Assembly (NCBI GenBank): GCA_011389885.1
Contig: JAABTK010000028.1
Location: forward strand, 1 to 49,437
From: Gammaproteobacteria bacterium
GTDB taxonomy: Bacteria; Pseudomonadota; Gammaproteobacteria; Chromatiales; Chromatiaceae
Length of the DNA: 49,437 bases
Direction of reading: 5' to 3'
In this document: one piece after another, positions 43,078 through 49,437 of the stretch
Layout of the letters: each line of letters opens with the position of its first letter
Numbering within the stretch: position 1 is the stretch's first letter
Position numbers and translations under genes: made by a program
Notes under the pieces: generated by a model
Seen by the model: only the letters and a program-made list of their open reading frames with translations
Database searches by the model: none
What the model was told of the DNA's origin: nothing

Positions 43078-43497
43078 ATGAGAACCGGGTTTTTGATCAT
43101 CGCCTTGACTGCCGCGGCATCCGCCTCGGCATTCGAGCCCCCCACCGCTCCCCCGGCGGTCGCGGGGGTCCGCACCATAGATGCTGAAAAACTGATCGAA
43201 CTCGCCCAACGCCCCCCCGACTTGCTGATGATCGACTCGCGGATCGCCGGCAACCGCAAACACGGCTACATTGAGGGTTCGATTTCACTGCCCGACGTCG
43301 CTACCGATTGCGACAGCCTAGCGCGCACTATTCCCGCTTTGGATACCCAGGCCCTCTTCTATTGCAACGGCATCAAGTGCGGCCGCAGCGCCAAGGCGGT
43401 GACGGTCGCCCGCGACTGCGGATATCAGGCCCTCTATTGGTTTAGGGGCGGCTTCGAGGAATGGAAGGAGAAGGGCTACCCCTTTCTGCGCGACTAA
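43078..43497 (+). CDS. Exported rhodanese-like domain protein
   Basis: This 139-residue protein has a signal peptide (MRTGFLIIALTAAASASA) and a single rhodanese domain. It shows LLMIDSRIAGNRKHGYIEGS (DxR and the GxIxGA-like turn), then ALFYCNGIKCGRSAKA, where the first cysteine is the probable sulfur acceptor. YWFRGGFEEWKEKGYP ends the domain. It may carry sulfur or act in redox maintenance in the periplasm. A frame opens at 42895, but the ATG at 43078 gives the signal peptide, with AAGGGCAG upstream. Confidence 0.82.
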   Translation: MRTGFLIIALTAAASASAFEPPTAPPAVAGVRTIDAEKLIELAQRPPDLLMIDSRIAGNRKHGYIEGSISLPDVATDCDSLARTIPALDTQALFYCNGIKCGRSAKAVTVARDCGYQALYWFRGGFEEWKEKGYPFLRD

Positions 43498-43539
43498 GGC
43501 GATTATCGGGGATTTTTGCACCAAGGTTGCGCCGGCGCG

Positions 43540-43666
43540 GGGTGCGCCAACCCGGCGCGGCAAGCGTTACATAGCCCGCTATGTAACGCTTGCTGCAACG
43601 CCGCTGGCGGACGCAAAGACCAGCCGGATGGTATGAGAATCCCCAGAAATCGCCTAGGGCCCGCCC
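43540..43666. repeat. Intact repeat B with central palindrome
   Basis: GGGTGCGCCAACCCGGCGCG, a 32-bp palindrome and GATGGTATGAGAATCCCCAG form a unit whose two outer parts flank copy A3 at 27762-27798 and 28177-28215. It fills most of the gap between the rhodanese and diguanylate cyclase genes. Confidence 0.5.
43561..43592. repeat. Perfect 15-bp dyad
   Basis: CAAGCGTTACATAGC and GCTATGTAACGCTTG flank a CC centre. The stem is perfect, but no T tract follows, so it is not an ordinary intrinsic terminator. It lies in repeat B. Confidence 0.85.
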
Positions 43667-43693
43667 CTGGGAACAACGGCAGCCGACGGATCT

Positions 43694-45289
43694 ATGAGAC
43701 ATCACTTGACATCGCTGCGCACCGCCCTGGGCCTCCCGATTTTACTCATGGGGTTGCTGGCCATGATCTCGGTGGTGGTCACCGGCTATTTGTACCGGCA
43801 AATGGCGCTGGAAAGCCAGCAGCTCGCATTGCAGCGCCTGGCGGCGTTGGAGGCGTACGAGGTCTTGGAGCAGGCCACCGATTACGCCGCCGATCTCGCC
43901 CTCGCCCTGCAGCACGAGTCGAAATTCCGCCGCGCCTTTCTGCGGCGGGCCGACGACCAGACCTTGATCGAGCTGATCAACGATCAGTTTCGTCAATATT
44001 TCCATACCACCGGCCTGCTTAAGCTGGAGCGGATCCAGCTCTTCGACAGCCGCCTGAGCCTGTTTCTGGAATCGAGCGAATCCACCTTTCTGTCTCGAGG
44101 GGTCAATTGCCCCCATCTGCTCGACAGCGCCCTGGCCCGCACCGGCCCCGAGCGCTTAAAGGTCGTCAGTCAACTCTGCGTGGCCGGCAATCGGCCTTTG
44201 CACATGGTGCTGGCGCCCGTGGGCGGCCTGCGGGTGGCCGGTTATCTGGGGGTGATCACCGACCCCGCCCGGCCCTTGCGGTCTTTAGAGCAGGCCTTGG
44301 GCATGCCGGTGCGCATCCAATACCCCAACGGCGACACCGTTTACCGCTCGCCCGCGTGGCCGTCGGAGGCCTTTCCCGGCAACACCCTCATCGCCCACTA
44401 CACCCTCAAGGGGGCCATGGGCGAACCGGCCATACGAATCAGCCTGGCCAGCGACATCTCGCCACTCAACAGCCTGTTGCGCAATACCCGCCGCATCGTG
44501 CTAAGCATAGCCGGAATGCTTGCCCTGAGCGTGATGCTGATCGTGTTCTGGACCTTTCGCCACACCACCCTGCTGCCCATCTATCAACTGCGGGAGCACA
44601 TGCGCGAGGTCAACCGCAATCGCAGCCAATTGGCCACCCCGGTGAAAATTCGGGGCATCCGCGAGCTAGAGGACATGGCGACGGATTTCAATGCCATGGC
44701 GCACGAACTGTCCGGCCTCTATAACCAGTTGGAACAGATCGCCTACACCGACGCCCTGACCCAATTGCCGAACCGGGTGCTGTTCTATGATCGCCTCGAA
44801 CAGCTCGCGAAACTCTGTCAGCGCGAGGAAAGCCACTTCGCGCTGCTGATGATCGACCTGGATAAGTTCAAGCAGGTGAACGACACCCTAGGGCATGCGG
44901 CCGGGGATGAGCTGTTGCGGCAGGTGGCGGAGCGCATTCGCAGGACCCTGCGCAAATCGGACACCTTGGTGCGCTTTACCGAAAACACCCTGGCGCGCTT
45001 GGGGGGCGACGAATTCTCCGCCATCCTGCCCCACGTCACCCGCGCCGAAGATGCGGAAATGGTGGCCGAAAAGCTGGTCGCCAGCATACGCCGAGCGTTC
45101 AAAATCGGCGGCCAACCGGTGTATATCGGCATGAGTATCGGCATTTCCCTATTTCCGGAGCACGGCGAGGACTGCGACGCCCTGGTGCATTGCGCGGACC
45201 TGGCCATGTACGCCGCCAAACGCACCGAAAAGGGCTACGCCCTCGCCACCCCTTTTCATGCAGAAGACTCCGGGACCTATGGCGACTGA
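43694..45289 (+). CDS. Membrane diguanylate cyclase (HAMP-GGDEF)
   Basis: This 531-residue protein has a membrane helix at about 12-34, a periplasmic sensor region to about 265, and a second helix at about 268-290. A HAMP linker (PIYQLREHM to about 345) and a C-terminal GGDEF domain (about 350-520) follow. GGDEF is intact at 437-441, and IDLDKFKQVND and the TLGHAAGDELL motif are present, so it probably makes c-di-GMP. RKSD at 420-423 resembles the inhibitory RxxD site, but eight more residues than usual separate it from GGDEF. The sensed signal is unknown. The start lacks a strong ribosome binding site. Confidence 0.88.
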   Translation: MRHHLTSLRTALGLPILLMGLLAMISVVVTGYLYRQMALESQQLALQRLAALEAYEVLEQATDYAADLALALQHESKFRRAFLRRADDQTLIELINDQFRQYFHTTGLLKLERIQLFDSRLSLFLESSESTFLSRGVNCPHLLDSALARTGPERLKVVSQLCVAGNRPLHMVLAPVGGLRVAGYLGVITDPARPLRSLEQALGMPVRIQYPNGDTVYRSPAWPSEAFPGNTLIAHYTLKGAMGEPAIRISLASDISPLNSLLRNTRRIVLSIAGMLALSVMLIVFWTFRHTTLLPIYQLREHMREVNRNRSQLATPVKIRGIRELEDMATDFNAMAHELSGLYNQLEQIAYTDALTQLPNRVLFYDRLEQLAKLCQREESHFALLMIDLDKFKQVNDTLGHAAGDELLRQVAERIRRTLRKSDTLVRFTENTLARLGGDEFSAILPHVTRAEDAEMVAEKLVASIRRAFKIGGQPVYIGMSIGISLFPEHGEDCDALVHCADLAMYAAKRTEKGYALATPFHAEDSGTYGD

Positions 45290-45354
45290 TCGGGCCGCCC
45301 GGCGGGCCCCAGGGCAACCCGCCCGGCGGTCTTTCAGCCCCGGTGAATGGGGTC

Positions 45355-46173
45355 CTACGAACAGTTGACTTGAATGGGCTTGCGCTGCTTGTGCCGACGC
45401 ACCTTCAGCGCCGTCAGCTTCTTGCCCCAAACGCACCCCGTATCCAACGACCAGGCATTGTTTTCCGCGTGGTACCCCAGCGTCGACCAGTGACCGAATA
45501 GGATGCGCTCCCCCGCACTCTTGCGCCCCGGCGCCTGAAACCAGGGGAAATGGCCGGCGCGCTGGCTGCCCGGCGGGCCTTTTTCCTTCATCACCAGGGC
45601 GCCTTTGCGATCACAATAGCGCAGCCGGGTGAAGGCGTTGGTAATGAAGCGCAAGCGCGGCATGCCGATCAGGTCCTCCGACCACACCGCAGGCTCGTTG
45701 CCGTACATGGCATGGCAGAACTCGGTGATTGCGTCACCGCGCAGCTTAAGCTCCACTTCCCGCGCCCGCTCGATGGCCTCGGCGAGGTCCCATTGCGGCG
45801 GCAGACCCGCATGCACCATGGAAAAATCGCGTTCCGGGCAATGATGAATCAACGGCCGAAAGCGCAGCCACTCCACCAGCTCCTGGGCGTCCGGGGCCTC
45901 GAGGATGGGGTTCAGGGTGCTGTCCTTGTCCTGTTTGGTCCGATTGCCATGCGCGACCGCCAACAGGTGCAGGTCGTGATTGCCCAACACCGTCACCGCC
46001 GCAGCGCCCAGATTGCGTACAAACCGCAACACCTCCAGCGAGCGCGGCCCGCGGTTGACCAGGTCGCCGGCCAGCCAGAGCCGGTCCTGCGCGGGATCGA
46101 AGCCGATACGGTCGAGCAACCGCATCAAGGCATCGTAACAGCCCTGAATATCGCCAATGGCATAGACGCCCAT
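45355..46173 (-). CDS. apaH: Symmetrical bis(5'-nucleosyl)-tetraphosphatase
   Basis: This 272-residue metallophosphoesterase hydrolyses Ap4A to two ADP. Motifs are GDIQGCYDALMRLL at the N-terminus, AGDLVNRGPRSLEVL and VLGNHDLHLLAVAHG, with HCPERDFSMVHAGLPPQW and the C-terminal FGHWSTLGY. Length matches E. coli ApaH. It starts 8 bp after the apaG stop, and the pair is likely one transcript. Confidence 0.95.
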   Translation of the reverse strand: MGVYAIGDIQGCYDALMRLLDRIGFDPAQDRLWLAGDLVNRGPRSLEVLRFVRNLGAAAVTVLGNHDLHLLAVAHGNRTKQDKDSTLNPILEAPDAQELVEWLRFRPLIHHCPERDFSMVHAGLPPQWDLAEAIERAREVELKLRGDAITEFCHAMYGNEPAVWSEDLIGMPRLRFITNAFTRLRYCDRKGALVMKEKGPPGSQRAGHFPWFQAPGRKSAGERILFGHWSTLGYHAENNAWSLDTGCVWGKKLTALKVRRHKQRKPIQVNCS

Positions 46174-46181
46174 TATGCAAC

Positions 46182-46565
46182 CTAATGCAACAAACGCGGC
46201 ATGGCCAGGGAAAAGGGCTCGATCCGGGCGTTAAAGGCCTTGCCGTCGTCGCGCACCATGCCGTAACTGCCCTGCATGCTGCCCACAGGGGTCTCTAAGT
46301 AGGTGCCGCTGGTGTAGTGAAAGCCCTGCCCCGGATGCAACAACGGCCTCTTTCCCACCACGCCCTCGCCGCGCACCTCCTGCACCTTGCCGTTGGCGTC
46401 GGTGATCAGCCAATGTCGGCTCAGCAGGCGCGCCGCGCGCCGCCCCGCGTTGCGGATCGTGATGGTATAGGCAAAGGCATAGCGGTTTTCTTCGGGGCTG
46501 GATTGATCTTCGAGATAGGCGGTCTGCACCTCGATTTCAATGGCCTCATCGGGATCCTGTTGCAT
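46182..46565 (-). CDS. apaG: ApaG domain protein
   Basis: This protein of about 127 residues has an immunoglobulin-like beta fold with EIEVQTAYLEDQSSPEENRY (split) at the N-terminus, TITIRNAGRRAARLLSRHW, and the GxGxV-like VRGEGVVGKRPLLHPGQGF and TPVGSMQGSYGMV segments. ApaG is linked to cation homeostasis and pyrophosphate binding, and its role with ApaH is not fully known. AGGGG lies 7 bases before the ATG at 46565. Another ATG at 46571 would be only one base from AGGGG, so 46565 is preferred. A much longer frame to 47033 is spurious. Confidence 0.93.
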   Translation of the reverse strand: MQQDPDEAIEIEVQTAYLEDQSSPEENRYAFAYTITIRNAGRRAARLLSRHWLITDANGKVQEVRGEGVVGKRPLLHPGQGFHYTSGTYLETPVGSMQGSYGMVRDDGKAFNARIEPFSLAMPRLLH

Positions 46566-46881
46566 CGGCATACCCCTGGGGTTAGGGCGGTTGCGGCGGG
46601 ATCGGCGTCGGTTCGACCCCGGCCCGCGGTAGTGCGCGACCGCCTGAATGACTGAAAGGCGAAAAACACTATCGGCTGGGCGCGCTAAAAGCAAGCCGTT
46701 TGCTCGCATCCGCGCCCGTAGCGGCCGGAAGTTGCGTTTGCATTTCACTCCCCGCAGAAAACGCGTTACTCTTACGGGGCCGGCGACGCGCCAGGGTTGC
46801 CGGCGGTGTGCTCCAAAATCGACCGAGTGCTCGGTCATTCGACAGAAAACCCATGAATAACAACGGCCCAGGATGCAGGAC

Positions 46882-49437
46882 ATGAAAAGAGCCCTCCTCG
46901 TTGACGACTCCAAATCGGCCCGGCTGATCATCAAGAAGCTACTGGAGAAGCAGCAGCTGGAAGTGGCGGCGGTGGAGTCCGGCGAAGTCGCGATCGACAG
47001 CGTCAAAGAATCCAAGCCGGACATGATCTTCATCGATTTTCAGATGCCCGGTCTGAGCGGCATCGAAACCATGCAGAAGATCCACCAAATCCCGGGCTAC
47101 GCCGGCATCCCGGTGGTGATCTGCACCGGCAACGAAGAAGACGGCTTCCTGGACACCGCGCAGGAGGCCGGCGCGGTGAGCGTATTGACCAAGCCCCCGA
47201 GCCCCAAGGGGCTGCGGGCGGCGCTACAGCAGGTGGCCGACTACGAAGCCGCCCGGCCCGCCGCGCCGGAACCCGCGCCTGCGCCCCCCGAGGCCCCGAG
47301 CCCCGCGCCCGCGCCCCCCGAGCCCGCGCCCCCCGAGGCTGCGCCTGCGCCCGCGGCCGGGCTCTCCGAGGCCGCAATCGCCGGTCTGGTGGAGGCGCGC
47401 CTTGAGCCCGCCCTGGGGCGGCTGGAGCAGCAATTCCAAGAGCGGCTCGACCACTTGCGCAGCCAGCTTTCCGAGGCCATCGAACAGGCCGGCGGCAACC
47501 AACAAGACACCCTCAACCTCATCGCCTCCAGCGTGGGAGACAGCTTCGACCCCTTGCAGCGCGAGCTGAGCGAAGGCTTGACCCAGGTGCGGGAGGAATT
47601 CAATACCCAGTTGGCCCACACCCGAGAGGAGATTCAGGCCGCGGCCGCGGCGCAAGATACGGACGAAACCTTCAAGCCGCGCGTCGAGGCCGCTCTGGCC
47701 CCGAGGCTTGCGGTGCTGCGGGAGGAACTCGAAGGCCGCCTGCAGGCCCTGCGCGAAGACCTCGACGGCCTCGCGGCGCGCATCCCCGAGGCCGCCGCGC
47801 CGGACGAGGCGCGGGTGCGGGAACTGGCGCAGGAGGTCCTGGAGCCGCGCATCGAACGCGTTTCCGCCGAGACCGACGACATCATCGACGCCCTGCGGCG
47901 GGACCTCGACGCCTTGCAGACGGCGCGCGAGGCCGAAGAGGCCGCGCACCAGGACGCCGAACCGGCGCCCGCCCCCGGCCTGGACGAGGACTCGGTGCGG
48001 GTGCTCGTGAGCGAGGACTTGGATGCCCGCGCCGAGGCCCTGTCGTCGGAGCTAGAGGCCAAATTGGACGCCCTGCGCCAGGAGCTGCAAGTCAGCCGCG
48101 AGGCCGAGCCGGCGCCGGCCGAGGGGGAAACCCCCGAACCCGCGCTGGACCGGGAGCAAGGCACGCTGCTGATTCAAGACCTGATGGAGCCGCGGATTTG
48201 GGCCGTGACGCAGGAGTTCGAAGACAAGCTGGCCAATCTGCGCACCGAGCTGGCGGGTGAGGAAAAGGCCGAGGAGACCGCCGAGGAAACGGCCGCCGTG
48301 GATGAGGCGCGCCTGCAGGCCCTGCGCGAAGAACTGGAACAAAAGATCGAGGCGCTACGCTCGGAGCTGGAAGAGACTCGCGTCACGCCCCGGGCGGCCC
48401 CGCAACAGCCGTCCGCCGAAAACGCCGCGTCGCCCGTGGAATCCGTGGAGTCCGTGGAGTCCGCCGACGGGGCCGCCATCGATGCCCTGCTGGATCGGCG
48501 TTTCGAGGCCCAGGACAAGGCTTGGCAGACCCGGATGGAGGCCTTGCGCCTGCACCTGCTATCGATTATCGACCGTTACCGCGAAAAGGCCGGCTTGCCG
48601 CCGGTGCCGCAAGCGGGCGCCGCGGCCGAGGGAGACGCCGCCGCCGGCGCCGATCGAACGGCTATCGAGGCCTACATCGAAGATCGACTCCAAGCCCTGC
48701 GGATGGAGCTTGGGCAATTGCAGCCGCAAATCGCGGAAGACGAAGAGCCCATCGAACTCTCCGAACTGGCCGAACCGGCCCCGGAGACCGAGGTTACCGC
48801 GGAATTAAGCCGGCTTTCGAGCGAGACTGCGCACCTGCGCGAAGACCTGGATCGGCGTCTGGCCGGACTGCGCGCCGAAGTGATGCAGTGGGTGGACCAG
48901 CGCCTCGATCAGATCAAACACCTCGAAGAAGGCCAGGCCGGCGCCGATGCCTCCTCCGCAGCGGCGGAAGAGGTGGCGGAGCTGAGCGCGGAAACCATCG
49001 AACTCACCGGCATTGCCGAGCCATCTGGCGGCGAAGGCGCATCACCACAGGTCGGCGACACCGACCAAGACGACGTAGTGGCGCTTGCCGAGGCGCAGGT
49101 GATCGATACCGAGCTAGAAGGCCCCGCGGATGAACCCGAAACCGAGCTCGAAACCGAACCGGCCGGCTTCGACCAAGACACCGACCCAATCCAGCCCGAA
49201 GAGGGCGAGGCCGACCTCGAAGCGGAACCGGCCGGCTTCGACCAAGACACCGACGCCATCCAACCCGAAGAAGGGGAGGCCGACCTCGAAGCGGAACTGA
49301 TCGGCTTCGACCAAGACACCGACGCCATCCAACCCGAAGAGGGCGAGGCCGACCTCGAAGCGGGACTGATCGGCTTCGATCAAGACACCGACGCCATCCA
49401 ACCCGAAGAGGGCGAGGCCGACCTCGAAGCGGAACTG
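46882..49437 (+). CDS. Response regulator with long repetitive coiled-coil tail (3' truncated by window)
   Basis: The frame stays open from 46882 to the window end (852 codons seen), so the C-terminus is missing. Residues 1-120 form a receiver domain with acidic D8/D9, phospho-acceptor D52 in FIDFQMPG and K104 in LTKPPS. A Pro/Ala-rich linker (about 123-160) follows. From about 160 to 690 the protein is helical and acidic, with recurring units of the kind LEPRI-x-LxxELExKLxALRxEL, probably coiled coils. At residue 759 a 23-residue tandem repeat begins and continues off the edge. No output domain is visible yet. The ATG at 46882, with AGGA 8 bases upstream, is chosen over the in-frame ATG at 46873. 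Divergent from apaG. Confidence 0.85.
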   Translation, partial: MKRALLVDDSKSARLIIKKLLEKQQLEVAAVESGEVAIDSVKESKPDMIFIDFQMPGLSGIETMQKIHQIPGYAGIPVVICTGNEEDGFLDTAQEAGAVSVLTKPPSPKGLRAALQQVADYEAARPAAPEPAPAPPEAPSPAPAPPEPAPPEAAPAPAAGLSEAAIAGLVEARLEPALGRLEQQFQERLDHLRSQLSEAIEQAGGNQQDTLNLIASSVGDSFDPLQRELSEGLTQVREEFNTQLAHTREEIQAAAAAQDTDETFKPRVEAALAPRLAVLREELEGRLQALREDLDGLAARIPEAAAPDEARVRELAQEVLEPRIERVSAETDDIIDALRRDLDALQTAREAEEAAHQDAEPAPAPGLDEDSVRVLVSEDLDARAEALSSELEAKLDALRQELQVSREAEPAPAEGETPEPALDREQGTLLIQDLMEPRIWAVTQEFEDKLANLRTELAGEEKAEETAEETAAVDEARLQALREELEQKIEALRSELEETRVTPRAAPQQPSAENAASPVESVESVESADGAAIDALLDRRFEAQDKAWQTRMEALRLHLLSIIDRYREKAGLPPVPQAGAAAEGDAAAGADRTAIEAYIEDRLQALRMELGQLQPQIAEDEEPIELSELAEPAPETEVTAELSRLSSETAHLREDLDRRLAGLRAEVMQWVDQRLDQIKHLEEGQAGADASSAAAEEVAELSAETIELTGIAEPSGGEGASPQVGDTDQDDVVALAEAQVIDTELEGPADEPETELETEPAGFDQDTDPIQPEEGEADLEAEPAGFDQDTDAIQPEEGEADLEAELIGFDQDTDAIQPEEGEADLEAGLIGFDQDTDAIQPEEGEADLEAEL
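49156..49437 (+). repeat. 69-bp tandem repeats coding 23-residue acidic units
   Basis: Copies begin at 49156, 49225, 49294 and 49363, with a fifth starting at 49432 and cut by the window. Each encodes GFDQDTDAIQPEEGEADLEA with small changes before it (EPA, ELI or GLI). The nucleotide copies are nearly identical, which indicates recent expansion. Confidence 0.95.

Noticed and set aside
43561-43592. Rho-independent terminator after the rhodanese gene
   Set aside because: The stem is strong, but no T-run follows, and it is part of a dispersed repeat (B).
46182-47033. 283-codon version of ApaG
   Set aside because: The upstream extension crosses the divergent promoter region and the response regulator start; ApaG is normally about 125 residues.

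Overview
This GC-rich window is chromosomal DNA of a gammaproteobacterium. The str-S10-spc-alpha ribosomal gene order, the pgpA-thiL-nusB-ribH-ribB block, apaG-apaH and the succinylase-type dap genes support this. The glycan genes and long-TIR repeats would fit a Chromatiales-like lineage, but that finer placement is inference.

Region 1 (1-14230) is an almost uninterrupted translation superoperon: the 3' end of tuf, then rpsJ-rplC-rplD-rplW-rplB-rpsS-rplV-rpsC-rplP-rpmC-rpsQ (S10), rplN-rplX-rplE-rpsN-rpsH-rplF-rplR-rpsE-rpmD-rplO-secY-rpmJ (spc) and rpsM-rpsK-rpsD-rpoA-rplQ (alpha). A strong intrinsic terminator closes it. A hairpin marks the S10/spc boundary. A promoter with a perfect -10 box precedes the alpha group.

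Region 2 (14252-23395) is accessory: a SAM hydroxide adenosyltransferase homologue, a DUF2827 glycosyltransferase-like protein, an NYN nuclease fused to a cold-shock-like domain, a GT2-like protein, a sulfotransferase, a TPR/O-GlcNAc-transferase-type GT41 protein and an exported protein with an IPTL-like C-terminal sorting signal. The gaps here are filled by repeats, not genes.

Region 3 (23396-31707) starts with housekeeping genes on the minus strand: a retropepsin-like protease, pgpA, thiL, nusB, ribH and a ribB whose GTP cyclohydrolase II-like domain has lost zinc ligands. It then has an exported lipase-like hydrolase, an ElyC/YdcF-type envelope protein and an MFS transporter.

Region 4 (31847-38904) holds a CYTH-like protein and the diaminopimelate genes dapC, dapD, an ArsC/YffB-like reductase and dapE. 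About 2.4 kb of foreign-looking DNA, bounded by inverted repeats, separates the reductase gene from dapE.

Region 5 (39045-49437) is rich in signalling genes: a PilZ-DUF1631-GGDEF-EAL protein of 1277 residues, a periplasmic rhodanese, a membrane diguanylate cyclase, apaH/apaG, and a response regulator whose coiled-coil tail runs off the window in 23-residue tandem repeats.

The most unusual content is (i) a family of 0.2-0.5 kb long-terminal-inverted-repeat elements in nearly every accessory intergenic gap, often with CTAG at the ends, (ii) the open-ended response regulator with an extended repetitive tail, and (iii) the NYN-cold-shock fusion next to glycan-modification genes. No rRNA, tRNA, CRISPR array, transposase gene or prophage was seen.
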